Part shown: positions 1 through 8,229 of the stretch, piece by piece | How positions within the stretch are numbered: position 1 is the first letter of the stretch | How the letters are laid out: each line of letters starts with the position of its first letter | NCBI GenBank assembly: GCA_019118245.1 | Contig: DWZJ01000022.1 | Span: 1 to 64,000 of the forward strand | Source of the DNA: Candidatus Oscillibacter excrementigallinarum | Lineage (GTDB): Bacteria; Bacillota; Clostridia; Oscillospirales; Oscillospiraceae | DNA: 64,000 bases | Direction of reading: 5' to 3' | The notes under the pieces: generated by a model | Told to the model about the DNA's origin: nothing | Seen by the model: the letters and a program-made list of their open reading frames with translations, nothing else | Database searches by the model: none | Program-made: the position numbers and the translations under genes

Positions 1-44
1 TAGTACGGACAGTACAGTTTAAGAAAATTTTAAGGATTTATCCA

Positions 45-90
45 TTGACAAACCACAAAATTGTGTTATTGTATTATTTGAATAATACAA
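45..90 (+). promoter_or_regulatory. Promoter with overlapping palindromic operator
   Basis: A consensus -35 TTGACA lies at 45-50 and a possible -10 TTGTAT at 69-74 (18-bp spacer). The -10 region is overlapped by a 22-bp palindrome, TTGTATTATT-TG-AATAATACAA (69-90), with perfect 10-bp arms. Such a placement is typical of a repressor operator. It would drive the glycosyltransferase cassette starting at 278 with a leader of about 195 nt. The bound regulator is not identifiable from this window. Confidence 0.5.
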
Positions 91-277
91 ACAACAAGCT
101 GCAACAAGCACATCACCACCGCGTCTTGTGAATGGGCGTTTTACAGAGATTTGACCAAGACGCCACAAAGTACTCATGTAGACGTGCTATCCTGGGATCG
201 CAAAAAATATTCCGGGAGTTGAAGCAATTGGTGAGGCTGTGTCGTATCAAAGGCAGACGGAAAGAAGGGAGCCTGTT

Positions 278-1459
278 ATGAAGATCCTGATCACCACAGA
301 TTGGTACACGCCGGCCATCAACGGCGTGGTCACCTCTGTGAAAAACCTGCAGCGGGAGCTGGAGCGCAGAGGGCATGAAGTCCGCATCCTGACGCTGTCC
401 CAGAACCTCCGGTCCTGGTCTCGGGACGGCGTCACGGCCGTGGGCTCCATCGATGCGGGGCGGATCTATCCCGGCGCCCGGCTTCGGACCGCCATGGCGG
501 GCCGCTGGGTGCGGGAGCTGCTGGACTGGCATCCGGATGTGATCCACTCTCAGTGCGAGTTCAGCACCTTTTTCTTGGCCCGCCGCATCGCGGAGGAGCT
601 GGACATCCCCCTGATCCACACCTATCACACGGTGTATGAGGACTACACCCACTATTTCTCTCCCAGTATCCGGATGGGCCGGTGCGCGGTGGCGGCCTTC
701 TCCCGGTGGGTGGGCGGCCAGACGGACTGCATGATCGCCCCCACCGGCAAGGTGCGGGGGCTGCTGCAGGGCTACGGTGTCCGGTGCCCGGTATTCGTGG
801 CGCCCACGGGCATTGACCTGCGGCGCTTCCAGCAGGCGGCGGATCCCATGCGCCGGGCCGTGCTCCGGGCCAGCCTGGGCATCCCCGCCGAAAACACCGT
901 GCTGGTGTGCGTGGGACGTCTGGCGGAGGAGAAGAACATCCAGGAGCTGCTGCGCCTCCGGGCCGCTCTGGGCAGCCGCCCCGTGACGCTGCTGCTGGTG
1001 GGGGACGGGCCCGACCGGCCCCGGCTGGAGCAGGTGGCCCGCGATTTGAAATTGGGGGCCCCGGCGGTGATTTTCGCCGGCATGGTGGCGCCGGAGGAGG
1101 TGCCGGACTGGTACCGGCTGGGGGACCTGTTCGTCAGTGCCTCTTCCAGCGAGACCCAGGGCCTGACCTACATCGAGGCCTTGGCCGCCGGCGTACCGGC
1201 CCTGTGCCGGGCGGACCCCTGCCTGGAGGGCGTTATCCAGGACGGCGAGAACGGCTGGCAGTACCGCAGCACCGAGGAGTTCCGGCAGCGGCTGGAGGCG
1301 TTCCTGGCCCATCCGGAGACCCATGAGACCCTTCGCCGCCAGGCGGCGGAGAGCGCGGAGCAGTTCTCCGCCCAGCGGTTCGCCCAACGGGTGGAAAAGA
1401 TCTATCAGATGCAGCTGGCCCGGCGGCCCGCCTGCCAGATCCAGGGGGTGATCGCATGA
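278..1459 (+). CDS. GT4 glycosyltransferase, LafA-like diacylglycerol glucosyltransferase
   Basis: This 393-residue GT4 (GT-B fold) glycosyltransferase opens with the acceptor-side motif MKILITTDWYTPAINGVVTSV. It has a donor-side CVGRLAEEKN and the retaining EX7E motif (E292...E300, ETQGLTYIE). The overall pattern, including HTYHTVYEDYTHYF, resembles LafA-type 1,2-diacylglycerol 3-alpha-glucosyltransferases, which make the first glycolipid step for membrane or lipoteichoic acid anchors at the cytoplasmic membrane face. The ORF track begins at a TTG (239). The ATG at 278 is preferred because GAAGGGA sits about 8 nt upstream. It overlaps the next gene by ATGA. The LafB-like enzyme two genes on supports the glycolipid role; exact sugar specificity is inference. 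Confidence 0.8.
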   Translation: MKILITTDWYTPAINGVVTSVKNLQRELERRGHEVRILTLSQNLRSWSRDGVTAVGSIDAGRIYPGARLRTAMAGRWVRELLDWHPDVIHSQCEFSTFFLARRIAEELDIPLIHTYHTVYEDYTHYFSPSIRMGRCAVAAFSRWVGGQTDCMIAPTGKVRGLLQGYGVRCPVFVAPTGIDLRRFQQAADPMRRAVLRASLGIPAENTVLVCVGRLAEEKNIQELLRLRAALGSRPVTLLLVGDGPDRPRLEQVARDLKLGAPAVIFAGMVAPEEVPDWYRLGDLFVSASSSETQGLTYIEALAAGVPALCRADPCLEGVIQDGENGWQYRSTEEFRQRLEAFLAHPETHETLRRQAAESAEQFSAQRFAQRVEKIYQMQLARRPACQIQGVIA

Positions 1460-2052
1460 CCAGAAGTGTAAATCGGACGGTTTTCCAGGCGGTGTCCCTG
1501 TTCGGCCTGCTGCTGTGTGTCGCGGCTGGCATCTGGGCCTGGAGGGCGGGGCTGCTGACCTCCCAGGAACGGATGCAGGCTTTTGTGACCAGCTGCGGCG
1601 CCGCGGGCGGGCTGCTGTTCGTGGCCTTCCAGGCGGTGCAGGTGGTGGTGCCGGTGCTGCCGGGAGGACTGGGATGCCTTGTGGGCGTGGTGCTGTTCGG
1701 CCCGGTGGTGGGCTTTGTCTACAACTATGTGGGCATCTGCATCGGGTCTCTGATGGCCTTCGCGGTGGCCCGCAACTGCGGGCGGCCCCTGCTGAATCTC
1801 CTGTTTTCTGAAAAGCTCCTGACCAAGTACAGCAGCTGGACGGAGCAGAACAACCGGTTCGCCCGGCTCTTTGCCCTGGCCATCTTTTTCCCGGTGGCGC
1901 CGGATGACTTCCTGTGCTATCTGGCGGGCACCACCTCCATGACGTGGCGGCGGTTCACCGCCATCATCCTGCTGGGCAAGCCCTTTTCCATCGCCCTGTA
2001 CAGCCTGGGGCTGACGGTGCTGTTTCAGCAGATCACGGGGTGGCTGGCATAA
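1456..2052 (+). CDS. TVP38/TMEM64 (DedA-superfamily) membrane protein
   Basis: A 198-residue polytopic membrane protein starts at an ATG overlapping the stop of the preceding glycosyltransferase (ATGA), so translation is probably coupled. It has an N-terminal hydrophobic helix (about 12-32) followed by the TVP38/SNARE-associated core with GGLGCLVGVVLFGPVVGFVYNYVGICIGS and the characteristic FPVAPDDFLCYLAG loop. Members of this family and the related DedA family are linked to lipid scrambling or transbilayer lipid handling. Being sandwiched between two putative diacylglycerol glycosyltransferases, it could flip or otherwise handle the glycolipid product; that is inference from position. Confidence 0.82.
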   Translation: MTRSVNRTVFQAVSLFGLLLCVAAGIWAWRAGLLTSQERMQAFVTSCGAAGGLLFVAFQAVQVVVPVLPGGLGCLVGVVLFGPVVGFVYNYVGICIGSLMAFAVARNCGRPLLNLLFSEKLLTKYSSWTEQNNRFARLFALAIFFPVAPDDFLCYLAGTTSMTWRRFTAIILLGKPFSIALYSLGLTVLFQQITGWLA

Positions 2053-2091
2053 AAACCTCCGCCGGCAGACGGAGAGACAGAGGAGACACTT

Positions 2092-3138
2092 ATGCGCGTT
2101 TTCATTTATAACGGCGGCCTGCGCCTGGTGGGCAAAAGCGGTGTGGGACAGGCCATCTTCCACCAGCGGGAGATGCTGCGCCGGGCCCGCATCGAGACCA
2201 CCCACCACTGGCTCCAGAAGGCGGGAGCCGTCCATATCAATACCGTGCTGCCGGACTCGGTGCTGGCGGCCCTGGCCGCCAGGCTCATGGGACGGAAGGT
2301 CATCTACTACGGCCACTCCACCATGGAGGATTTCCGGAGTTCCTTCCGGGGATCGGATAAGCTGGCCCCTCTCTTCCGGCGGTGGATCACCTTTTGCTAC
2401 GGACTGGGAGATGTGGTGCTGACGCCCACGGAATACTCCCGCCGCCTGCTGGAGAGCTACGGCTTAAAGCCCCCGGTGTACAGCATCTCCAACGGCGTGG
2501 ACACGGACTTCTTTGCCCCGGACCCGGCCCGGCGGGAGGACTTCCGCCGCCGGTGGAACATCCCGGAGGGACAGCGGACCGTCATCTCTGTGGGCCACAC
2601 CATCGCCCGGAAGGGCCTGCCGGAATTCCTGGAGCTGGCCGCCAGGATGCCGGACGTCCGCTTCCTCTGGTTCGGCTGGACGGACCCCTGCCTCATCCCC
2701 CAGGAGGTGCGGCAGGCCATGGAGCAGGCACCGGAGAACGTGACCTTCGCCGGCTTCGTGGACCGGGAGACCCTGCGGGAGGCCTACTGCGGCGCGGACG
2801 TCTTTGCCTTCATGAGCCATGAGGAGACCGAGGGCATCGTGGTGCTGGAGGCCCTGGCCTGCGGCATCCCCACGGTGGTGCGGGACATCCCGGTGTATGC
2901 CGGGTGGCTGCGAGACAGCAAAAACGTCTACAAGGCGGACAGTACGGAGGCGTTCCGGCAGCGGGTCACGGGCCTGCTGGACGGGGCCCTGCCGGATCTG
3001 ACGGAGGCAGGCCGCCGGGTGGCGGAGGAGCGGAGCATGGCGGCCATGGGCGAGCAGCTCCGGGAGATCTACCGGCGCATGGACATCCTGCCGGCGGCAC
3101 GGCCGGCGCATCCGCAGCGGAATCAGGCCCGGGCCTGA
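2092..3138 (+). CDS. GT4 glycosyltransferase, LafB-like glycolipid glycosyltransferase
   Basis: A 348-residue GT4 enzyme. The N terminus has the KSGVGQAIFHQREML pattern. The middle has GHSTMEDFRSSFRGSDK and SISNGVDTDFF, and the catalytic EX7E (E245...E253) lies in HEETEGIVVLEALACG. These blocks are those of LafB-type enzymes that add a second hexose to alpha-glucosyl-diacylglycerol. Together with the LafA-like enzyme it would build a diglycosyl-diacylglycerol, a membrane glycolipid and possible teichoic acid anchor. GAGGAGACACTT precedes the ATG. A strong hairpin terminator follows. The second sugar (galactose or glucose) cannot be told from sequence. Confidence 0.8.
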   Translation: MRVFIYNGGLRLVGKSGVGQAIFHQREMLRRARIETTHHWLQKAGAVHINTVLPDSVLAALAARLMGRKVIYYGHSTMEDFRSSFRGSDKLAPLFRRWITFCYGLGDVVLTPTEYSRRLLESYGLKPPVYSISNGVDTDFFAPDPARREDFRRRWNIPEGQRTVISVGHTIARKGLPEFLELAARMPDVRFLWFGWTDPCLIPQEVRQAMEQAPENVTFAGFVDRETLREAYCGADVFAFMSHEETEGIVVLEALACGIPTVVRDIPVYAGWLRDSKNVYKADSTEAFRQRVTGLLDGALPDLTEAGRRVAEERSMAAMGEQLREIYRRMDILPAARPAHPQRNQARA

Positions 3139-3231
3139 GACGGCTGAACGGGGGGTCACGGACGGCAAAATCCTGGTATTCCCACCGGAAAATATAATCA
3201 TACAAGATCCATGTTCAAAGAAACCGAAGGA

Positions 3232-3271
3232 AAAGACCGGCTCCGGCGCTTATGCGCCGGAGCCGGTCTTT
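3232..3271. terminator. Bidirectional intrinsic terminator
   Basis: A perfect 18-bp stem (AAAGACCGGCTCCGGCGC) with a 4-nt TTAT loop lies between the convergent LafB-like gene and pyk. The stem begins with AAAG and ends with CTTT, so it can end transcripts from both sides. Confidence 0.85.
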
Positions 3272-3290
3272 CATTTGCCGGGGGGATCGA

Positions 3291-5033
3291 TCACTGGGGC
3301 AGCGTCTGGACCACGCCCCGGGCGCAGTCCACGGAAACCATGGTGCCGTCCTTCAGCCGCTGCACCGCGCCGGAGGCTCCCACGATCACCGCCTTGCCCA
3401 GGGTCAGGCCCACGGTGGCGGCGTGGCCGTTGACGCCGCTCTCCTCGCTGATGATGGCGGCGGCCTGCCGGATATAGGGCAGCAGGTCATTGGTGGTGTA
3501 GGGCACCACCAGCACGTCGCCGGGCCGGAACTTGGCGGCCACCTCCTCCGGGGACCGGCAGACGCACAGGGGGCCCGAGGCGTTACTGGTCCCCACGCCA
3601 ACGGCATTGAGCAGAGCCCCGCCCACCAGGTGGACCTTGATCATGTTGGTGGTGCCGGACACACCCACCGGCACGCCGGCGGTGATGACCACCAGGTCGC
3701 CCTGCTTCACCAGCTCCGCCTTCTCCGCCGCCTCGATGGCGAAGTCGATGAGCTGGTCGGTGTTTTGCGCGTAGGGCATCAGCAGGGGCACCACGCCCCA
3801 GTACAGGGCCATCTGCCGCTGGACCCGCTCGCTGAGCAGGCAGGCCACCACCATGGTGCCGGGGCGGAAGCGGCTCACCAGCCGGGCGGTGGCGCCGCTC
3901 TGGCTGACGGTGAGGATGGCGTCGGCGCCGATGTCCATGGCGGTGGTGCAGGCGGCGTGGGCCGTGGCGGCGGCGATGGACAGGCGGCTGGAGCCCAGCA
4001 GGTTGTGCATCCGCTTGGCGTAGTTGATGTCCGCCTCGGTCCGCAGGGCGATGGCGTCCATGGTCCGCACCGCCTCCACCGGGTACTTGCCCGCCGCTGT
4101 CTCGCCGGAGAGCATGATGGCGGAGGTGCCGTCGTAGATGGCGTTGGCCACGTCGGTGATCTCCGCCCGGGTGGGACGGGGGTTTTCCACCATGGAGTCC
4201 AGCATCTGGGTGGCGGTGATCACCGGCTTGCCGACGGCCACGCACTGGGCGATGATGTCCTTCTGGATGATGGGGATCTCCGTAAAGTCGATCTCCACCC
4301 CCATGTCGCCCCGGGCCACCATGATGCCGTCCGCCACCGACAGGATCTCCGCCAGGTTGCTGACACCCTCCTGGTTCTCAATCTTGGCGATGATCTGGAT
4401 GGAGGAGTCCGCCTCATCCAGCAGACGGCGGATCTCCCGCACGTCGTCCGCCGTGCGGACGAAGCTGGCGGCGATGAAGTCAAAGCCCTGCTCCACACCG
4501 AAGAGGATGTCCTCCCGGTCCCGCTGGCTCATATAGGGCATGGACAGGCGGACGCCGGGCACGTTGACGCCCTTGTTGTTCTTCATGACGCCGTCGTTCT
4601 CCACCCGGCAGCGGATGTCGGTGGCGGTGGTCTCCAGCACGGTCAGGCGCACCAGACCGTCGTCCAGCAGGATGGTGCCGCCGGCCTTCACGTCCCCCGG
4701 CAGATCGGCGTAGGTGACGGAGCAAATGCTCTGGTCCCCCACCACATCCCGGGTGGTCAGGGTGAACTCCTGACCGGTCCGCAGGGTGACGCAGCCGCCG
4801 TCAAAGGATCTGAGGCGCACCTCCGGCCCCTTGGTGTCCAGCATGGCGGCCACGGGCAGATCCAGCTCCGCCCGCAGGGACTTCAAAGCGTCCAGCCGCT
4901 GCTTGTGCTCCGGATGGCTGCCGTGGGAGAAGTTGAAGCGGGCCACATTCATCCCGGCTTCCAGCATATCCCGCAGGACGCCCTCCCGGTCCGTGGCGGG
5001 GCCCAGTGTGCATACGATCTTTGTCTTTCTCAT
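3291..5033 (-). CDS. pyk: Pyruvate kinase with extra C-terminal domain
   Basis: At 580 residues this is the long Bacillus-type pyruvate kinase, which converts phosphoenolpyruvate and ADP to pyruvate and ATP in glycolysis. The N terminus MRKTKIVCTLGPATD, the metal/PEP site MVARGDMGVE and the K-containing IIAKIENQEG are classic. After the allosteric C domain there is an appended PEP-utilizer mobile domain (about 480-575) with GVNGHAATVG, as in PEP synthase and enzyme I. The start is the ATG preceded by AAAGGTGG. It is a single gene on the minus strand, downstream of the HIT gene and 159 bp from it. Confidence 0.97.
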   Translation of the reverse strand: MRKTKIVCTLGPATDREGVLRDMLEAGMNVARFNFSHGSHPEHKQRLDALKSLRAELDLPVAAMLDTKGPEVRLRSFDGGCVTLRTGQEFTLTTRDVVGDQSICSVTYADLPGDVKAGGTILLDDGLVRLTVLETTATDIRCRVENDGVMKNNKGVNVPGVRLSMPYMSQRDREDILFGVEQGFDFIAASFVRTADDVREIRRLLDEADSSIQIIAKIENQEGVSNLAEILSVADGIMVARGDMGVEIDFTEIPIIQKDIIAQCVAVGKPVITATQMLDSMVENPRPTRAEITDVANAIYDGTSAIMLSGETAAGKYPVEAVRTMDAIALRTEADINYAKRMHNLLGSSRLSIAAATAHAACTTAMDIGADAILTVSQSGATARLVSRFRPGTMVVACLLSERVQRQMALYWGVVPLLMPYAQNTDQLIDFAIEAAEKAELVKQGDLVVITAGVPVGVSGTTNMIKVHLVGGALLNAVGVGTSNASGPLCVCRSPEEVAAKFRPGDVLVVPYTTNDLLPYIRQAAAIISEESGVNGHAATVGLTLGKAVIVGASGAVQRLKDGTMVSVDCARGVVQTLPQ

Positions 5034-5152
5034 GCTATCACATCCACCTTTCGGTCAGAAGAAATCTGCTTCGCCTTTCAGTCTACCACAAACAGCTTCC
5101 GCAAAAAAGCGGAAAGATGTTAAAAAATCGCGAGATTCCCTCGGACAGACCT

Positions 5153-5188
5153 CCGCCGGAGCGGGCACTGTGCTGCCCGCTCCGGCGG
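5153..5188 (-). terminator. Hairpin terminator after HIT gene
   Basis: A 15-bp perfect stem (CCGCCGGAGCGGGCA with its complement, 6-nt loop) lies immediately 3-prime of the minus-strand HIT gene. No clear U-tract follows, so termination is plausible rather than certain. Confidence 0.5.
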
Positions 5189-5192
5189 CACA

Positions 5193-5615
5193 TTACAGCC
5201 CCAGCTTCTCCCGCAGAGCGGCGATCATCTCCTGATATTCTCCATCGGAGAGCAGCACCGGCTCCGGGTTGGTGATGGCGAAGGACCCGCCGAACTCAAA
5301 GCCGCCCTCGTACTTGGGCACGATGTGGAAGTGCAGGTGGGGATTGGTGTCCCCGAAGGAGCCCAGGTTGATCTTGTCACAGCCCCACAGCTCCTTCACC
5401 GCGCCGGAGGCCCGGGCCAGGTCCCGGGCGAAGGCCGCCAGCTCGTCGGGCGGGCACTCGCACAGCTCCTTCCGGTGGTTTTTCAGCGCCAGGGCGCAGC
5501 GGCCCTTGTGGGCCTGGTCCTTGAAGAGGTAGAGCACGCCGGCCTCCAGCTCCCCCACCTTGTACATGATGGCCTCCCGGCCCTCGTGGTGTTCGTCACA
5601 GTAAAAGCAGCCCAT
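5193..5615 (-). CDS. HIT-family nucleotide hydrolase
   Basis: A 140-residue histidine-triad protein with the catalytic HLHFHIVPK (HxHxHxx) motif and an N-terminal CFYC pair plus later H residues that may bind zinc. Such proteins hydrolyse nucleoside phosphoramidates, AMP-lysine or dinucleoside polyphosphates in the cytoplasm. Two in-frame ATGs exist. The one at 5615 (MGCFYC) is preferred because AAAGGAGAG lies about 7 nt upstream, whereas the ATG at 5621 abuts the Shine-Dalgarno. It has its own promoter. Confidence 0.88.
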   Translation of the reverse strand: MGCFYCDEHHEGREAIMYKVGELEAGVLYLFKDQAHKGRCALALKNHRKELCECPPDELAAFARDLARASGAVKELWGCDKINLGSFGDTNPHLHFHIVPKYEGGFEFGGSFAITNPEPVLLSDGEYQEMIAALREKLGL

Positions 5616-5656
5616 GAACATCTCTCCTTTTGTCAGAATATGGAGTCTCCTCCTCT

Positions 5657-5685
5657 ACCATACAACCCCCGGCCGCCGCCGTCAA
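5657..5685 (-). promoter_or_regulatory. Promoter of HIT gene
   Basis: On the minus strand TTGACG, a 17-bp spacer and TATGGT precede the HIT gene by about 40 bp. Confidence 0.6.
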
Positions 5686-5699
5686 GCGGCAGTTTGGGA

Positions 5700-5728
5700 T
5701 TGCACGGGGATGGGAAATTTGGTATCAT
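5700..5728 (+). promoter_or_regulatory. Promoter of sugar isomerase gene
   Basis: TTGCAC, a 17-bp spacer and TATCAT end 35 bp upstream of the ATG at 5764, back to back with the HIT promoter. Confidence 0.55.
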
Positions 5729-5763
5729 CTGGCTGTGAAGATTTTCCGTGAGGAGGAGCGTGT

Positions 5764-6696
5764 ATGAAACTCGGTTTGGTGACGGACAGCCTGGCGGCTT
5801 ATCCGCTGGAGCAGGCGGCGGCCATCTGCCGCGAGCTGGGGCTGGAGCAGGTGGAGCTGGGCTGTGGAAACTGGTCCCCGGCGCCTCATGTGGATTTGAA
5901 ACAGCTGACGGCGGACAGCGGCGCCCGGCGCCGCCTGCTGGACACCCTGGTGGAAAACGGCCTGACCATCTCCGCCCTGAACTGCTCCGGCAATCCCCTG
6001 TTCCCCGGGGAGAAGGGAGCGCGGGACCGGGCGGTGGCGGCGGACACCTTCCTCCTGGCGGAGCAGCTGGGCCTGGACATCGTGGTGATGATGAGCGGCC
6101 TGCCCGGCGGCTGTCCGGAGGACCGCACCCCCACCTGGATCGTTACCTCCTGGCCGCCGGAGACGGAGGAGATTCTCCGCTACCAGTGGCAGGCGGCCGT
6201 CCCGGTGTGGAAGGACCTGGCCGCCCGGGCCCGGGACCACGGGGTGCGGCACATCGCCCTGGAGTTCCACGGCTGGCAGCTGGTCTACAATGTGGAGACT
6301 CTTCGCCGCCTGCAGAGCGAGGTGGGCGGGGACATCCTGGGGGTGAACCTGGATCCCAGCCACCTCTTCTGGATGGGGGCGGACCCAATAGAGGTGGCGA
6401 AGGCCCTGGCGGACTGCATCTACCATGTGCACATCAAGGACGTGCGGCTGGAGAAGGCCGCCGGGCAGAACACCCTGCTGGACACCAAGGGGGTATTGGA
6501 ATTTGCGGCCCGTTCCTGGAACTTCGTCACCCCCGGCAGCGGCCATGGCGCGGACTGGTGGCGGACCTTTTTGAAGACCCTGCGGGAGAGCGGCTACGAC
6601 GGCGCCCTCAGCATCGAGCAGGAGGACTACACCATCCCCCTGGAGGAGGCCCTGGGAAAAGCCGTGTCCCTGCTGCGGCAGGTCCTGCCCGCCTGA
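5764..6696 (+). CDS. Sugar phosphate isomerase/epimerase, TIM barrel
   Basis: A 310-residue member of the xylose-isomerase-like TIM-barrel (AP_endonuc_2) superfamily. Its metal-ligand pattern includes LEFHGWQLVYNV, GVNLDPSHLFWMG, YHVHIKDVRL and a C-terminal SIEQEDY. Enzymes of this group isomerise or epimerise sugars and inositol derivatives; the substrate here cannot be told. It is a single-gene unit with GAGGAGGAGC before the ATG, its own promoter and its own terminator. No sugar transporter or kinase is adjacent to suggest the pathway. Confidence 0.8.
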   Translation: MKLGLVTDSLAAYPLEQAAAICRELGLEQVELGCGNWSPAPHVDLKQLTADSGARRRLLDTLVENGLTISALNCSGNPLFPGEKGARDRAVAADTFLLAEQLGLDIVVMMSGLPGGCPEDRTPTWIVTSWPPETEEILRYQWQAAVPVWKDLAARARDHGVRHIALEFHGWQLVYNVETLRRLQSEVGGDILGVNLDPSHLFWMGADPIEVAKALADCIYHVHIKDVRLEKAAGQNTLLDTKGVLEFAARSWNFVTPGSGHGADWWRTFLKTLRESGYDGALSIEQEDYTIPLEEALGKAVSLLRQVLPA

Positions 6697-6700
6697 ATGG

Positions 6701-6740
6701 AAAGCAGCGCCCGTCTCTTCAAAGAGACGGGCGCTGCTTT
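6701..6740. terminator. Bidirectional intrinsic terminator
   Basis: A perfect 18-bp stem (AAAGCAGCGCCCGTCTCT) with a 4-nt loop sits between the convergent isomerase and DUF1294 genes and ends in CTTT on both strands. Confidence 0.85.
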
Positions 6741-6741
6741 G

Positions 6742-7098
6742 TCATCGCAGGAAATTCCAGCACAGAAGGGCGGCCAGCAGGAGCTGGACCGCCAGGATCA
6801 CGGGGATGCCGATGCGGAAAGAGCGGTGGAGCGTCTTGTGATGAAAGACCCGCATCCCCAGCAGGGCGCCCACGCTGCCGCCCAGGACCGCCAGCAGGAA
6901 CAGCGTCTTCTCCGGCACCCGGCGGACGGCCTCGTTTCGCATCTTGCGTTTTGCCTTCCACTTGTCCAGGCCGAAGATCAAAAAGGTGATCAGGTTGATG
7001 ACCGCCAGCCAGGCCCACAGCAGCCCCCAGGGGGAGCCGATGAAGGCAACAAGCTGGTCATTGTGCTCTGTGGGCAGATAGAGCGTCTTTTCTTCCAT
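6742..7098 (-). CDS. DUF1294 small membrane protein
   Basis: A 118-residue protein of the DUF1294 family, recognised by the block FGLDKWKAKRKMRNEAVRRVPEKTLFLLAVLGGSVGALLGMRVFHHKT. Three hydrophobic segments (about 25-42, 67-83, 98-115) make it an inner-membrane protein. Function is unknown for the family. AGGAGG lies 7-8 nt before the ATG. It is downstream of psuG but separated by a terminator. Confidence 0.88.
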   Translation of the reverse strand: MEEKTLYLPTEHNDQLVAFIGSPWGLLWAWLAVINLITFLIFGLDKWKAKRKMRNEAVRRVPEKTLFLLAVLGGSVGALLGMRVFHHKTLHRSFRIGIPVILAVQLLLAALLCWNFLR

Positions 7099-7119
7099 GG
7101 GGATCCCTCCTGAAACGGC

Positions 7120-7152
7120 AAAAGGACTGGCCGGGGATCTCCCGGCCAGTCC
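7120..7152 (-). terminator. Intrinsic terminator after psuG
   Basis: On the minus strand GGACTGGCCGGGAGATCCCCGGCCAGTCC is followed directly by TTTT, 16 bp after the psuG stop. Confidence 0.8.
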
Positions 7153-7167
7153 AGTGTAGCAGAACGC

Positions 7168-8097
7168 TCAGTTCTTGGCAAGCTTGCTCAGCTCACAGGC
7201 GGTGGCGGCCGCCAGCTTGGCGTTGTTGTACACCAGCTGGATGTTGGAAGCCAGGGAGTCGCCGCCGGTCAGGTCCTTGATCTTGGCCAGCAGGAAGGGG
7301 GTGGTCTCCTTGCCGTGGATGCCCTGGGCCTTGGCCTCCTCCACGGCCTCGTCGATGGCCTTGTTGATGACGTCCGCGTCCATGGAGTACGCCTCCGGGA
7401 TGGGGTTGGTCACCAGCATGCCGCCGCCCAGGCCCATGTCCTGCTTCACGTAGAAGGCCTTGGCCAGCTCCGCCGGGGTGTCGATCTCATAGTCCACGGC
7501 AAAGCCGCTCTTGCGGGTGTAGAAGGCGGGCAGCTCGCGGGTGCCGTAGCCGATGACGGGCACGCCGTGGGTCTCCAGGTACTCCAGGGTCAGCCCCAGG
7601 TCCAGGATGGACTTGGCACCGGCGCAGACCACCATGACGGGAGTGTGGGCCAGCTCCTCCAGGTCGGCGGAGATGTCGAAGGTCTGCTGGGCGCCGCGAT
7701 GCACACCGCCGATGCCGCCGGTGGCGAACACGGAGATCCCGGCCATATGGGCGATGATCATGGTGGTGGTGACGGTGGTGGCGCCGTCTTTTCCCTCGGC
7801 CACCAGCACCGGCAGATCCCGGCGGCTGGCCTTGGCCACGGCGGGGCCGGTCTTGCCCAGGTAGTCGATCTCCTCGGGAGAGAGGCCGGCCTTCAGCCGC
7901 CCGCCGATGACGGCGATGGTGGCGGGGGTGGCGCCGTTCTCCCGGATGATCTTTTCCACGTTCAGGGCCGTCTCCACGTTCTGGGGATAGGGCATGCCGT
8001 GGGAGATGATGGTGGACTCCAGGGCCACCACCGGGCGGCCCTCATTCAGGGCCTTCTGCACTTCAGGGGCGATGTCGAGATACTTGTTGAGAGACAT
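7168..8097 (-). CDS. psuG: Pseudouridine-5'-phosphate glycosidase
   Basis: A 309-residue PsuG/IndA family enzyme. It reversibly cleaves the C-glycosidic bond of pseudouridine 5'-phosphate to uracil and ribose 5-phosphate, using an active-site lysine. Diagnostic blocks are ALESTIISHGMPYPQN, GGIGGVHRGAQQTFDISADL, VVCAGAKSILDL and GGMLVTNPIPEAYSMD. It covers the full family length. It lies downstream of the psuK-like kinase, which makes its substrate, so the pair forms a pseudouridine salvage route for RNA turnover products. GGAGG precedes the ATG. A MITE-like repeat occupies the intergenic gap. Confidence 0.95.
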   Translation of the reverse strand: MSLNKYLDIAPEVQKALNEGRPVVALESTIISHGMPYPQNVETALNVEKIIRENGATPATIAVIGGRLKAGLSPEEIDYLGKTGPAVAKASRRDLPVLVAEGKDGATTVTTTMIIAHMAGISVFATGGIGGVHRGAQQTFDISADLEELAHTPVMVVCAGAKSILDLGLTLEYLETHGVPVIGYGTRELPAFYTRKSGFAVDYEIDTPAELAKAFYVKQDMGLGGGMLVTNPIPEAYSMDADVINKAIDEAVEEAKAQGIHGKETTPFLLAKIKDLTGGDSLASNIQLVYNNAKLAAATACELSKLAKN

Positions 8098-8103
8098 GAT
8101 AAA

Positions 8104-8220
8104 ACCTCCAAATTTGAATTAGAAATTAGGAATGAGGAATTAGGAATTTCGGAGTCTGACGGAGCCAAATGATTTGAAATCGTTCCGCCAGAGGCGGAAC
8201 ACCTCAATTTCTAAATCCTA
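8104..8220. repeat. MITE-like palindromic repeat between psuK and psuG
   Basis: A 117-bp AT-rich insert in GC-rich surroundings. The left end is a run of related AATTAGGAAT-like units; the right end (CTCAATTTCTAAATCCTA) reads as the imperfect inverted counterpart. Inside is a perfect hairpin GTTCCGCC-AGA-GGCGGAAC (8182-8200). The architecture matches the repeat at 17714-17860 although the terminal units differ. There is no coding capacity. It may act as a mobile miniature element or as an RNA hairpin within the psuK-psuG transcript. Confidence 0.6.
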
Positions 8221-8229
8221 GCTGTGCTC

